The notes below the pieces were generated by a model, which was not told where the DNA came from, ran no database searches, and was given only the letters and a program-made list of their open reading frames with translations. From Gemmatimonadota bacterium (GTDB lineage: Bacteria; Latescibacterota; UBA2968; UBA8231): 64,000 nucleotides of DNA. The stretch lies in the NCBI GenBank assembly GCA_018660835.1, contig JABJJN010000011.1, positions 62,001-126,000 of the forward strand. Reading direction: 5' to 3'. The position numbers and the translations under genes are program-made. The number at the start of each line of letters is the position of its first letter. The first letter of the stretch is position 1. Shown here piece by piece: positions 36,249 to 45,180 of this stretch.

Positions 36249-36767
36249 ATGTCAGATCATCTACGTTCCCTCATACGGGATATCCCAGACTTTCCGAAGC
36301 CGGGTATACTCTTTCGCGATATCACCACCCTTCTGTCTGACGCCGAAGGCCTCCGCGCGGCGACAGCGGCTCTTGCGGCACCTTTCACTGCACAGAACGT
36401 GGACGTCGTCGTAGGCATTGAGGCAAGAGGGTTCATTCTCGGCACTCCGGTTGCGCTTGAACTCGGAGTGGGCTTTGTCCCGGCTCGCAAGGCTGGAAAA
36501 CTGCCCTTTGACGTAGTCAGCACTTCATATGATCTGGAGTATGGGAGCACGACGATCGAGATGCATCAGGATGCGATTGCGCCAGGGGCGCGCGTTCTGA
36601 TCGTTGATGACGTGCTCGCAACGGGAGGTACCGCCCGTGCGGTTCGCGATCTGGTCGTGCAACTGCAAGGTAAGATCGTCGGAGTCGCCTTTCTGCTTGA
36701 ATTGCGAGATCTGGATGGCAGGAAAGGCCTGGAAGGACTGAATATCGCGTCGGTTCTTGATTATTAG
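36249..36767 (+). CDS. apt: Adenine phosphoribosyltransferase
   Basis: This 172-residue purine salvage enzyme makes AMP from adenine and PRPP. It has the N-terminal IRDIPDFPKPGILFRDIT, the EARGF motif and the PRPP-binding VLIVDDVLATGGTA. ATG at 36249 begins the conserved N-terminus; an in-frame ATG at 36192 would overlap acyP. It is flanked by two divergent PRPP synthetase genes, which would provide the co-substrate if they are active. Confidence 0.96.
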   Translation: MSDHLRSLIRDIPDFPKPGILFRDITTLLSDAEGLRAATAALAAPFTAQNVDVVVGIEARGFILGTPVALELGVGFVPARKAGKLPFDVVSTSYDLEYGSTTIEMHQDAIAPGARVLIVDDVLATGGTARAVRDLVVQLQGKIVGVAFLLELRDLDGRKGLEGLNIASVLDY

Positions 36768-36826
36768 ATGACCCTTGAGCGCGCTGCGATGCGTGCACGC
36801 AAATGATGTAACAGGAGAGATGAGAT

Positions 36827-37486
36827 ATGACGGAGCAGTCAAATCGGCACCAGGAACAGGAAGACCCCTTTCTCGAATGGGTTCTGAATGCACTCCAGTT
36901 CGTGAAGGATCGATCCCAGCTGTTGATCGGCGGTGTGATCGCCATCATCGCGGCCCTGGTTATCACAGAGTTCGTCCAGGGCCAGCGGCTGACGGCTCGT
37001 GATGAAGCGGCGCATCTGCTCTTTCAAGTCATGCTCGCTGATGGCAATGGCCAAATGGATCAGGTCCTGGGTACCGGCCAGCGACTGATCGACGAGTATG
37101 CTGGAACTCCCTCCGCCGCACACGGCATGATTCTGCTGGCCAATCGCAATTACGGCGTGGGCCGCTATGATGAGGCAAAACGGCTCTACGAGAGATACAT
37201 TGCCGAATATGGCGATGTGGAGATGCTCGTTTTCTCCGCTCGGACAGGCATTGCCGCTTGCGCTGAAGCTCAGGGAGATCTGCAGGGCGCCGCAGCGGGA
37301 TACATTGCCTATGCGGATGAGCACCCGAATGATCGAGCTTCTGCCATTGCATTGATGGATGCAGCCCGCTGCTATCGGCTGCTTGGCGACCCGCAACAGC
37401 AACGCAGTTTGCTGGATCGCGTAACCCATGAATTTCCGTCGTCGCCGGTTTCACAACGGGCACGGCAAGAGTTGCAGATGCTCTAA
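36827..37486 (+). CDS. Membrane-anchored TPR protein (YfgM-like)
   Basis: This 219-residue protein has a short cytoplasmic N-terminus, one membrane helix (QLLIGGVIAIIAALVITEFV, about residues 31-50) and four or so tetratricopeptide repeats toward the C-terminus. The layout matches YfgM-type proteins that assist periplasmic protein traffic. AGGAGA lies about 9 bases before the ATG. It sits between apt and the second PRPP synthetase. No signal-peptide cleavage site is obvious. Confidence 0.8.
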   Translation: MTEQSNRHQEQEDPFLEWVLNALQFVKDRSQLLIGGVIAIIAALVITEFVQGQRLTARDEAAHLLFQVMLADGNGQMDQVLGTGQRLIDEYAGTPSAAHGMILLANRNYGVGRYDEAKRLYERYIAEYGDVEMLVFSARTGIAACAEAQGDLQGAAAGYIAYADEHPNDRASAIALMDAARCYRLLGDPQQQRSLLDRVTHEFPSSPVSQRARQELQML

Positions 37487-37499
37487 TGGCACGAGCCTG

Positions 37500-38429
37500 A
37501 TGGACCTGAAAGTCTTCACAGGTAGCAGCAACCGACCTCTTGCTCAAGGCATCTGCGAAGTGCTTGGGCAGGAACCGGGAGCGATGGAGTATGTCCAGTT
37601 CAGTAACGAGAATATCAAGGTCAAAATCGAGGAGAATGTTCGGGGCTGCGACGTGTTCTATATCCAGACCTCTTGTCCTCCCGTAAATGACCACCTGATG
37701 GAACTGCTCATCGCCTTGGATGCCCTCAAATACGCATCGGCAGGTCGAATTACCGCTGTCTTACCCTACTATCCCTACGGGTTGTCTGACCGCAAGGACG
37801 AACCACGAATCTCAGTCGCTGGCCGACTCATGGCTGACCTCGTCACAGAAGCAGGGGCTGATCGCATTCTTACGATGACACTCCACAGCCCGCAAACGAT
37901 GGGGTTCTGCCGCATTCCGGCAGATCAATTGTCGGGTGTGCCCACGATCTGCGATCATTTTGCTGATCACCTCGATCTTTCGAATGCCGTGGCAGCGGCA
38001 CCCGATATCAGTCACGCAAAAGTGACAGAGGTCTACGCCAAGCGACTCGGCCTGCCTATCGTTGTGATCGATAATCGCGAGTCCCCGGAAGGTGAAATGC
38101 GTGTGCATGGTGTCATTGGCGATATCGATGGCCGCGATGCGATCATCTTTGATGATGAGATCATCACGGGAGCTCGGGCACTGGCAGGAGCCAATGCATT
38201 GCTCGCCAATGGTGCGCGCTCCGTCCACATGGGGTGCGTACACGGAACCCTGGCCAACGACGCGCGGCAAAGCATCGCATCGTCTCCCATTGAGAGCCTT
38301 GCAGTGACGAACACAATTCCTCAACCACCTGACGCTGAGAAGGTGACGGTATGTTCCGTTGCCGAACATTTCGCTCACGCCATCCAGGCCATCCATCAAG
38401 AGACGTCGATCAGCAACCTGTTCACCTGA
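37500..38429 (+). CDS. Divergent ribose-phosphate pyrophosphokinase (PRPP synthetase), copy 2
   Basis: This 309-residue paralogue of the protein at 34832 has the same altered motifs: TLH at 127-129 in place of DLH, and DDEIITG at 218-224 in place of DDMIDT. The ATP-binding segment is more altered, reading PYYPYGLSDRKDEPR, so the Arg of RQD is Leu. Start ATG at 37500 is chosen because the longer frame from 37428 lies over the preceding gene. Either a second PRPP synthetase or a regulatory subunit of the first is plausible, as in mammalian PRPS-associated proteins. Confidence 0.83.
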   Translation: MDLKVFTGSSNRPLAQGICEVLGQEPGAMEYVQFSNENIKVKIEENVRGCDVFYIQTSCPPVNDHLMELLIALDALKYASAGRITAVLPYYPYGLSDRKDEPRISVAGRLMADLVTEAGADRILTMTLHSPQTMGFCRIPADQLSGVPTICDHFADHLDLSNAVAAAPDISHAKVTEVYAKRLGLPIVVIDNRESPEGEMRVHGVIGDIDGRDAIIFDDEIITGARALAGANALLANGARSVHMGCVHGTLANDARQSIASSPIESLAVTNTIPQPPDAEKVTVCSVAEHFAHAIQAIHQETSISNLFT

Positions 38430-38456
38430 TCGAATACTCCGCTAGAGCATATCCGC

Positions 38457-39392
38457 ATGTCATACTCCGTCTACACAGCGGTGATCGCTGCAAATTCGTA
38501 TCTGGGGATCGATGATCCAGACATGCGGTTTGTCTACGGGTTGTTTGGTGTCGCCGCAGGGATCTTCCTTCTTCTGGCCCTCGTCAGAGTCGGCGCAAAG
38601 TTCAAGGAGAGTAAGCAAGTCGAGCGCTCCTCATGGCGCACCTTTGACAAGCTTGCTAGCGTCAAGGGACTCACCCGCCTCGAGGTGAGAATCCTGACGA
38701 ATATTGCGCGTCGTGGGAAGACGAAACGCCCCTCGCAACTGCTGGCATCAATTCAGCAATACGACCGGCTTGTCGATAGAGCGGCAGAACGCAACTGGAT
38801 CGAGGATGACGATCTGTCGCATCTGGAAGCAGCAAGACAGAAATTGCTGCGCACCAATCGTGTGTGGGATGGTCAGGAGCGACGCAATTTTGAACGCGCC
38901 AAGTGTACGTTCGAGATCGAGACCACGGTGGTGACAAAAGACGCCATCGACGAAGAATTGAAGACGGCCTATACCGAATCGGACGAGAAATTTCTCGCCG
39001 CGCTAAGCAATTTCGTAAGCAGCGAGCGTCGGGAGAGCACCAGAATTCTCGATCTAAGCGCGGGCGGTCTGGGATTACTGGCACAGGATAAGGGGCAATT
39101 CAACACAGACGATTATGTGGGCTTTGCCGAGGGAGACGACCGACTTCCGTTCTCCCTGGCATCTCTGTATGGTCGTATTCTGGACGTCGAGAAGATGCAG
39201 GAGCAAGGCCAGTCGATCGTCCACATCGCCTTTCTTCCCTACGAGTCGGAATTACGCAAGCAAGTCATCCAGGTGGTTTACGAGGCAGCCGAGTCGTCGG
39301 GCGAGGAAGAGCCTGCAACAGCGAAGTCGGCACGCAAGAAGAAGGCAAAGAAGAAGCCACGGCCACCCGCTGACGCTGATCCGACCGCCTGA
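38457..39392 (+). CDS. Membrane-anchored PilZ-domain protein
   Basis: This 311-residue protein has one N-terminal membrane helix (about residues 28-46), a helical cytoplasmic region and a PilZ domain for cyclic-di-GMP. The ligand motif RxxxR is Arg143-Arg147 (RRNFER), and the D/NxSxxG motif is DLSAGG at 199-204. The C-terminus is a Lys/Ala/Pro-rich tail. PilZ proteins control motility, secretion or polysaccharide in response to c-di-GMP. No GGDEF or EAL gene is in the window. It is 2 bases from the next gene. Confidence 0.85.
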   Translation: MSYSVYTAVIAANSYLGIDDPDMRFVYGLFGVAAGIFLLLALVRVGAKFKESKQVERSSWRTFDKLASVKGLTRLEVRILTNIARRGKTKRPSQLLASIQQYDRLVDRAAERNWIEDDDLSHLEAARQKLLRTNRVWDGQERRNFERAKCTFEIETTVVTKDAIDEELKTAYTESDEKFLAALSNFVSSERRESTRILDLSAGGLGLLAQDKGQFNTDDYVGFAEGDDRLPFSLASLYGRILDVEKMQEQGQSIVHIAFLPYESELRKQVIQVVYEAAESSGEEEPATAKSARKKKAKKKPRPPADADPTA

Positions 39393-39394
39393 CT

Positions 39395-40117
39395 ATGCGA
39401 CTTGCCGTTGTTTCCGATATCCATGGAAATCTGGAAGCTCTCGAGGCCGTGCTGCTCGAAATCGACAGGTTGTCCGTTGATGGCGTGGTCGCCCTCGGCG
39501 ACATCGTCGGTTATGGCCCGGACCCATTGGCATGCATATATCGGATCCGCGAAGCGGAGGCATCGTGTGTGTTGGGAAACCACGATGCGGCGCTGGTGGA
39601 TGCACGATTCTCGCACGAACTGAATCCTATCGCACGAGACACTCTCTTACGCTCACGTGAGATGGTGACCGACGAAGAGCTTGCCTATCTGCGAACCTTT
39701 GCATTTCGACATGTCGAAGCAGATGGCGTCTTTACCCATGCGAACCCAATCGTACCCGAGCAGTGGCAGCATCTTCATCTTTTCGAACACATCAAGTGGT
39801 GTCTTGAGGAACTCGAGTGGCATCTGGCATTCGTCGGACACACGCACCATGCGGGAATCTTCTGTAAGACAGACCACCAGGTTGTCGCGCTCACCTCATC
39901 TGAATTGGCCGTGGGCCACCACCGCTATCTGATCAATGTCGGTAGCGTTGGTCAGCCGCGAGATGGCGATCCCAGGGCTTGCTTTGCCATATGGGATACG
40001 GATGCAGGGCGCGCGGAACTACGCCGCGTCGAGTATCCTGTGCAGCGTACGCAGCGAAAGTTGACCGCCCTCGGCTGGCCGGCGTATGCAGCTGAGCGTC
40101 TGGCACGAGGTGAATAG
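39395..40117 (+). CDS. Metallophosphoesterase
   Basis: This 240-residue calcineurin-like phosphoesterase has SDIHGN at residues 7-12, LGDIVGYGPDP, LGNHDA and FVGHTHHAG, so the full dimetal site is present. The sequence fits the group of bacterial YfcE/ApaH-like phosphatases, whose substrates may be phosphoproteins or nucleotides. The gene starts 2 bases after the PilZ stop and overlaps rsgA, which suggests a tight operon. Confidence 0.87.
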   Translation: MRLAVVSDIHGNLEALEAVLLEIDRLSVDGVVALGDIVGYGPDPLACIYRIREAEASCVLGNHDAALVDARFSHELNPIARDTLLRSREMVTDEELAYLRTFAFRHVEADGVFTHANPIVPEQWQHLHLFEHIKWCLEELEWHLAFVGHTHHAGIFCKTDHQVVALTSSELAVGHHRYLINVGSVGQPRDGDPRACFAIWDTDAGRAELRRVEYPVQRTQRKLTALGWPAYAAERLARGE

Positions 40118-41045
40118 CAGCCAGGAGTACGCAGAGGGGAAGGGACGTGTTCTACGCGTCAGCGGGCAGCACGCGCTTGCCCGGGTGGGGGAGCAGGACA
40201 CGCGTTGCGAACTACGCGGCAAACTCAAGGCGGGGAGACGTGCCGCTACGTCACCCGTTGTTGCCGGGGACTGGGTCCAGGTCAGCGATGCGGGCGATGG
40301 CAAGATGGTCGTGGAGGCGGTTCTTCCCCGAACGTCACGGATTGCCCGCGCCGCCAGTGGTCGCCGCCCTATCGAGCAGATTCTGGCAGCAAATATCGAT
40401 CGATTTATCGTCGTTGTCGCGATTCGAGAGCCAGCACTGAGCACGGGCTTCATTGATCGCGCCTTGGCGATGGCCATTTCTGGCGGGATTGCTCCTTTGG
40501 TCTGCATCAACAAGGTTGACCTGGATCCAGATGAGAGTGCAAGCAAGGTATGTCAATTGTATCGAGATCTTGGATACGAGGTGATCCCGGCAAGTGTCAA
40601 GACAGGTGAGGGGATGGACGAACTCGATCGGGTTTTACATTCAGGAGTTTGCGCCTTGGTCGGTCCTTCAGGCGTCGGGAAGTCTTCGATCCTGAACCGC
40701 CTGCAGCCAGGACTGAAACTGGCAACGCAGGAACTGATGCGCCAGCACGATCGTGGCCGACATACGACAACGGCGGTACAACTTCATCCATTGCAGGGGG
40801 GCGGATTTGTCGTCGATACGCCAGGTCTCAAACAATTGCAGTTGTGCGGGGTTACTGCCAGAGAAGTGATCGAATGTTTCCCCGAATTCGTCGCAGCTAC
40901 TCCATCTGGGTGCCACTTCCGAGACTGCACTCACCTACACGAGCCAGGCTGCCGAATCCGAGACGCTGTTGAGGACGGCCGGATCACATCATCCCGATAC
41001 GAGGGATACGGGCGAATCATGGCGGAACTTCAAGGCGAGCAATAG
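40110..41045 (+). CDS. rsgA: Ribosome small subunit-dependent GTPase A
   Basis: RsgA is a late 30S assembly factor with circularly permuted GTPase motifs. They occur in the order G4 (INKVD), G1 (GPSGVGKSS), G3 (DTPG). An N-terminal OB fold and a C-terminal zinc-finger helix domain (CHFRDCTHLHEPGC) are present. The start is uncertain. GTG at 40110 overlaps the upstream stop by 8 bases; ATG at 40086 is the alternative and would give 319 residues. It is followed by hprK. Confidence 0.93.
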   Translation: MNSSQEYAEGKGRVLRVSGQHALARVGEQDTRCELRGKLKAGRRAATSPVVAGDWVQVSDAGDGKMVVEAVLPRTSRIARAASGRRPIEQILAANIDRFIVVVAIREPALSTGFIDRALAMAISGGIAPLVCINKVDLDPDESASKVCQLYRDLGYEVIPASVKTGEGMDELDRVLHSGVCALVGPSGVGKSSILNRLQPGLKLATQELMRQHDRGRHTTTAVQLHPLQGGGFVVDTPGLKQLQLCGVTAREVIECFPEFVAATPSGCHFRDCTHLHEPGCRIRDAVEDGRITSSRYEGYGRIMAELQGEQ

Positions 41046-41054
41046 GAGGGGAAG

Positions 41055-42014
41055 TTGAGCGAAGCAGAGCAGCAGGTCAGCGAGTTGAGTATTGCAGCAT
41101 TGCTAAAGACCTATGGTCGGCGTCTCGGTTTGCGCATGATTTCCGGAGAGGCCGGACAGGATCGTACCATCAACAGCTCAGATGTTCATCGTCCGGGACT
41201 GACGCTGACAGGCTTCGTTGATGTCTTCACCTTCCAATTGGTGCAGATCCTTGGCAATCAGGAAATGGAGTATCTGCGTAGTCTGACGCCGTCACAGCGA
41301 CGTGATGCGCTAGACATTATCTATCAATTCGACATGCCCTGTGTCATTGTGACGGGGCGTGGGCGGCTGCTGCCAGAGATAAGACAACTCGCCGAGCACT
41401 ATGGGGTTCCTTTGCTGCGCTCCGAGTATGGGACGACGAAACTGATTCACCTCCTGCACTTTTATCTCGATGATGTGTTTGCTCCCCGTGTCACATTGCA
41501 CGGGACATTGGTCGACGTTCATGGCGTGGGTCTGTTCGTCACTGGGCGCAGTGCCATCGGCAAGAGTGAGGTGGCCCTCGATCTGGTTGAGCGTGGTCAC
41601 CGTCTCGTCGCCGATGACACGGTGCTCATCACCCGCCAGTCGCAGGGCATCCTGATGGGGCGTGCCCCAGATGTACTGCAGGACCACATCGAGATTCGCG
41701 GGATCGGCATTGTCGACGTGAAGCGTTTGTTTGGTGTGGGGGGGACAAGGAAGCAGAAACGGATTGAGGTGGTTGTTGCTCTCGTAGACTGGGACAAGGA
41801 GTATGACTACGAGAGGGTTGGCGATGAAGATCACGTAAAGACAATTCTGGGTGTGGAACTGCAGGAAATCACCGTACCCATTTATGCGGGCAAGAACATC
41901 ACCGTCATCGCCGAGACGATTGCTTTCAACTATCTGCTTCGCCTCGACGGATATCACGCAGCCCAGCAATTCAATGATCGGCTCATCCGACGTATGCGCA
42001 GCGACCGTACCTAG
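41055..42014 (+). CDS. hprK: HPr kinase/phosphorylase
   Basis: This 319-residue protein has an N-terminal regulatory domain and a C-terminal P-loop kinase. Walker A is GRSAIGKSE (Arg and Ala where Asp and Gly are more common), and the HprK signature is EIRGIGIVDVKRLFG. It phosphorylates a Ser of HPr in Firmicutes and many Gram-negatives. TTG at 41055 is supported by AGGAGGGG just before it. No HPr or PTS gene is in the window. Confidence 0.94.
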   Translation: MSEAEQQVSELSIAALLKTYGRRLGLRMISGEAGQDRTINSSDVHRPGLTLTGFVDVFTFQLVQILGNQEMEYLRSLTPSQRRDALDIIYQFDMPCVIVTGRGRLLPEIRQLAEHYGVPLLRSEYGTTKLIHLLHFYLDDVFAPRVTLHGTLVDVHGVGLFVTGRSAIGKSEVALDLVERGHRLVADDTVLITRQSQGILMGRAPDVLQDHIEIRGIGIVDVKRLFGVGGTRKQKRIEVVVALVDWDKEYDYERVGDEDHVKTILGVELQEITVPIYAGKNITVIAETIAFNYLLRLDGYHAAQQFNDRLIRRMRSDRT

Positions 42015-42127
42015 GGAGCCGACGCAGGGCGGGCACCCGATTCAAGGATTTCCGCCACTCGCCGATACAGGGAAGAGACTGCTGTTCGTATTACATAGTG
42101 CCAATCGGCCTTGCCGTAGGAGTCCCC

Positions 42128-43162
42128 TTGCCCAGACCACTTCACCACTACTGCCTTGCGCTGGCCCTGATACTGGCTTGCCTGGCGCCGCCGCAAGCGG
42201 TCGCCGCACCCACTGAGGCCCAGCAGCGGGAAGCAGAGCAAGTTCAGCCCACAGTAGAGGGCTATCTGCGTCACCATCTGCTGAAATTGGAGGGGTGGGG
42301 AATCAGCGCCCTGATGCGGACTGAGCAGCAAGTAGACCGAGAGCAGAAGCGCCGGGCGAATCTCAGCACGAATGCGATCGAACTGGCCGAGTTGGCCGAA
42401 GACGAGGATATGGGGGTTCGTTTCTATGTGGCCGCCAATACGCATTCATCGTTGGGGACGAGACTGGCCCTATCAAGGGATCGGCAGGCCACCGTGCGTA
42501 GTGGCGTCGCGATGTCACTCAGGTATGACCCTCTGGCGACGTCGCAGGTCCGTTCGGTCACGGCACAGCTTGCCACTGATCTGGCTCGTGACCCGAACAT
42601 CCTCGTACGAATGGCACTGATTCAAGAGGGGCTGCTGCCACCGGACACCTATTCGGTCCTGGCGCAGGACCCGGACCGCGTGATCCGCCAGTTGGTGGCA
42701 GGGCATCCGAACACTCCCGCATCCACTCTGACCATTCTGACGATGGACGCTGAGGTCCTGGTCAGAACCACTGCATTGCGGCACCGAAATACGGATGCTC
42801 GGTTGTTGATCCAGATGGCCACTGCTGGGGGGACTCAGGAGCGCCTGTCTCTATGTGCCAACCCGAATACCCCAGTCAGCGTCCTCGACGCGCTCGCCTT
42901 CGACGCCAATCCACTGGTGCGCCGGCAAGCCGCTCAACACCCGAACATGCGTCTGCCAACGTTGCGGCAGTTGTTTGACGATTCCGACATCAGCGTCCTG
43001 CAGGCAGTTGCATCGCATCCTCATGCCGATCGAGATCTGTTGATGCAGCTGGCTTTCGATGACCGAGATGCGCAAGTGCGTGTCACAGCGCAGGATCGGC
43101 TGGAACCGCTCTTGCGGCGCGAGATTCGTGATGACATCCTTGAACGATGGCAAGCGAACTAA
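42128..43162 (+). CDS. Exported leucine-rich repeat variant (LRV) protein
   Basis: This 344-residue protein has a signal peptide (HHYCLALALILACLAPPQAVA) and then about nine tandem helical repeats of roughly 24 residues. The repeat is typified by ALAFDANPLVRRQAAQHPNM and ILTMDAEVLVRTTALRHRNT (Asp-x-x-x-x-Val-Arg), as in LRV or HEAT-like scaffolds. TTG at 42128 is preferred because GGAG lies 8 bases before it; GTG at 42098 is an in-frame alternative. The protein is probably periplasmic and binds a partner. A strong inverted repeat lies after the stop. Confidence 0.78.
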   Translation: MPRPLHHYCLALALILACLAPPQAVAAPTEAQQREAEQVQPTVEGYLRHHLLKLEGWGISALMRTEQQVDREQKRRANLSTNAIELAELAEDEDMGVRFYVAANTHSSLGTRLALSRDRQATVRSGVAMSLRYDPLATSQVRSVTAQLATDLARDPNILVRMALIQEGLLPPDTYSVLAQDPDRVIRQLVAGHPNTPASTLTILTMDAEVLVRTTALRHRNTDARLLIQMATAGGTQERLSLCANPNTPVSVLDALAFDANPLVRRQAAQHPNMRLPTLRQLFDDSDISVLQAVASHPHADRDLLMQLAFDDRDAQVRVTAQDRLEPLLRREIRDDILERWQAN

Positions 43163-43187
43163 CCCACCACGCCACATGAAAAGAAAA

Positions 43188-43223
43188 ACGGGCCCGACTC
43201 ACCGACTGGTGGTTCGGGCCCGT
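43188..43223 (-). terminator. Perfect inverted repeat, terminator between convergent genes
   Basis: ACGGGCCCGA (43188-43197) pairs perfectly with TCGGGCCCGT (43214-43223), with a further CACC/GGTG inside. On the minus strand it is followed by CGTTTTTCTTTTC, a good T-run, so it best terminates the small minus-strand gene. It may act weakly for the plus strand. Confidence 0.8.
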
Positions 43224-43247
43224 CTTCGTTCGGCTGGCATGGTTATT

Positions 43248-43520
43248 CTAGCTATCGGGGCTGCGGGCATGACGCTGCAGGGCGCGCTCCAGATTGTTCA
43301 CCACCGTGCGCATGCCCTGCACCTTACCCTCTAGTCTCTCGGCCTCTTTCGCGAGCTGGGTTTCCTTCTCCTCAACGACCATCAACTCCTGACGCAGTTC
43401 GCTGGTATCCGCATGTTCGCGGTGGACGCGATCCGTCAGCCCACGGAGACGAACGGAGGTCAGATATTTTGTGATGGCAACAACGAGGACGCCAATGAAA
43501 ACCCAGAAATATCCAGTCAC
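43248..43520 (-). CDS. Small membrane protein with coiled coil
   Basis: This is a predicted protein of 90 residues if GTG at 43520 is used: one membrane helix (GYFWVFIGVLVVAITKYLTS) then a coiled coil (about residues 35-85) rich in Glu, Leu and Arg. It resembles small envelope or stress proteins such as PspB in layout only. The start is unclear because neither GTG 43520 nor TTG 43529 has a good Shine-Dalgarno. It is a lone minus-strand gene with its own terminator. Confidence 0.6.
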   Translation of the reverse strand: MTGYFWVFIGVLVVAITKYLTSVRLRGLTDRVHREHADTSELRQELMVVEEKETQLAKEAERLEGKVQGMRTVVNNLERALQRHARSPDS

Positions 43521-43737
43521 GATCGCCAAGCAAGGGTGAGTTGAGAGAGGAAGGCTATTTGGTCCAGATAGGATCAAACCTCGCAACATGTGAGTGTACG
43601 TCAGTCACCAACCAAGATGCAAGCCAAGTGGCATGGCCTGATAGCCAATGGCTGTATGGTTGGGATTGCCCTGCTGTGCATGAGCGCGTATCCTGCTTTG
43701 CACGGATCTCGCTCTCCCGACAAGAGGCCTCCTTTTT

Positions 43738-44577
43738 TTGACCCAGCACAGTTCAGACCCCGAGCGACTTGGTGTGATGATTGTCGGAGATTGTGATCCG
43801 ATAACACAGATCGCGGCCATTGAGCGGTCACCTCACTTGGCATTGCGGCCTCAAGCTGAGGCAGGGGATCAGATGCGTGACCCAAGCACACATGTAGTCG
43901 TTGTGTGCACGGCTCCTGAGGATAGATCTTACTGGATAGAGGCGGGCCTGGCGGCAGGGCATTGGGTTGTGTCGCCCCTACCACAGAAACTTCCAGAATC
44001 CACTCTTGTTGAGGGTGCCAGGTTTCGCGTCGATGCACCTCTTGCGTGGTCGGATGTTGATACAGATCTGCAAACACGAGCACGCCACACGCCGAACCTA
44101 GCCTATGTTCGCGCAACGATGCAGATCCCGGAGGAATGGGTGCGCGGCGAGGGAATTCTACTCAGATGGGGAACCTGGTTGCCATTGCTACTACAACGAT
44201 CCCTGGGGCCGATTGACACTCTTCATGCGCGCTCCAGATGTTATCGCCATGATGGGCTCTGGGAAGATCATGTCCTGGCCCATCTGACTTTCGCCAATGG
44301 CGTGGAGGGCCACGTCGAGATGGATGCCCTCGGCTCAGAGGCAGAATGGCGCGTCGACTTTCTCGGAGGGGAAACACCGAATTCGTCCGCTGGAGACATT
44401 CACCTCGACCGCGCTGCCGATCTGACTGCGCTCTACGACAGTCTGGGGAAAGTCAATCCAGCTGATGCGCTGACGGGTGGTCTGGCGTTGCGTGAAGCAA
44501 TGTTCCTCGTCCACTGGATACGGCAATCAGCACGCCTCGAGCGCACACTCACTCGCCGTGAGGCGCGGCGCGCATGA
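43738..44577 (+). CDS. Degenerate Gfo/Idh/MocA-like oxidoreductase
   Basis: This 279-residue protein has a Rossmann-like N-terminus (GVMIVGDCDPITQIAAIERS) and a beta-sheet C-terminal domain (FANGVEGHVEMDALGSEAEW) resembling the Gfo/Idh/MocA family. The family motif EKP, holding the catalytic Lys, reads SPLPQ here, and the glycine-rich loop is incomplete, so activity is unlikely or altered. Start is TTG at 43738 with AGAGG about 10 bases before; ATG at 43777 is the alternative. Its stop overlaps the next start (ATGA). Confidence 0.68.
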   Translation: MTQHSSDPERLGVMIVGDCDPITQIAAIERSPHLALRPQAEAGDQMRDPSTHVVVVCTAPEDRSYWIEAGLAAGHWVVSPLPQKLPESTLVEGARFRVDAPLAWSDVDTDLQTRARHTPNLAYVRATMQIPEEWVRGEGILLRWGTWLPLLLQRSLGPIDTLHARSRCYRHDGLWEDHVLAHLTFANGVEGHVEMDALGSEAEWRVDFLGGETPNSSAGDIHLDRAADLTALYDSLGKVNPADALTGGLALREAMFLVHWIRQSARLERTLTRREARRA

Positions 44578-45176
44578 GTGACCCAACCACGACCTCTTCA
44601 GACCCTGCTATGGCCTCAACGCCAGATGATGGTGACAGCAAGGTTTCGACGGGACGCTTGGCATTGATATTGGGTGCGTCGATCATCGGCCTTCTAGGAC
44701 TCCTGACGTGGTTAGCTCCATTGGGTGTGCCCGTCGCGTCGGCGGAGTTACAGCGCCTGCTGCAAGCCGAGCAAGTCGTTGCCATTGATGTGGGCACGAC
44801 GGCTATCGTCGCTTTTCTGGAAGAGTCACAACTGGTGCAGCAGCTGGAAGGGGGGCGCCTGGCTCAGGCCCAGTCGATCAGGATCTATCGCTCTCTTGTA
44901 GATGAGGCGCAACTCGACTCGCTCCGCCAAACCGGCATTCCCGTCCGACAACGGTCCAGTACAACCGATGGGGCACTGGGGCCGTACACGTGGATCGTCG
45001 TGGTGCTGCTCCTGCTTGCGGCAGGGGGATGGCACCTCGTCGATCAAGCGAGGCGTCATCGCCTTCACGGCAGTCCACGGCAACAAATCGCAGACCTGGA
45101 GCGTGAGTTGGAGCAGGGCAAGATCGATCCCGATCGATTCCGCCGCGAAGTCGAGCAACTGTCGACGGAACTGTAG
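44574..45176 (+). CDS. Membrane protein with FtsH-exodomain-like region and short coiled tail
   Basis: This 200-residue protein has two membrane helices (about 28-52 and 137-153) with a region of about 80 residues between them resembling the periplasmic domain of FtsH (ELQRLLQAEQVVAIDVGTTA, LDSLRQTGIPVRQR). No AAA ATPase or protease domain follows. Instead a short charged tail (QQIADLERELEQGKIDPDRF) resembles a SHOCT-type segment. It may regulate or mimic the FtsH exodomain, which is an inference. mutL starts 4 bases after its stop. Confidence 0.65.
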   Translation: MSDPTTTSSDPAMASTPDDGDSKVSTGRLALILGASIIGLLGLLTWLAPLGVPVASAELQRLLQAEQVVAIDVGTTAIVAFLEESQLVQQLEGGRLAQAQSIRIYRSLVDEAQLDSLRQTGIPVRQRSSTTDGALGPYTWIVVVLLLLAAGGWHLVDQARRHRLHGSPRQQIADLERELEQGKIDPDRFRREVEQLSTEL

Positions 45177-45180
45177 ATCC

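Noticed and set aside
43617..43796. Short plus-strand frame with a hydrophobic segment (HGLIANGCMVGIALLCMSAYPA)
   Set aside because: No Shine-Dalgarno, overlaps the start of the Gfo/Idh-like gene and no family resemblance.
44902..45180. Longer N-terminus for MutL
   Set aside because: It runs over the preceding gene and MutL homologues begin at the NGRIHRLSENMIRKIAAGEV segment.
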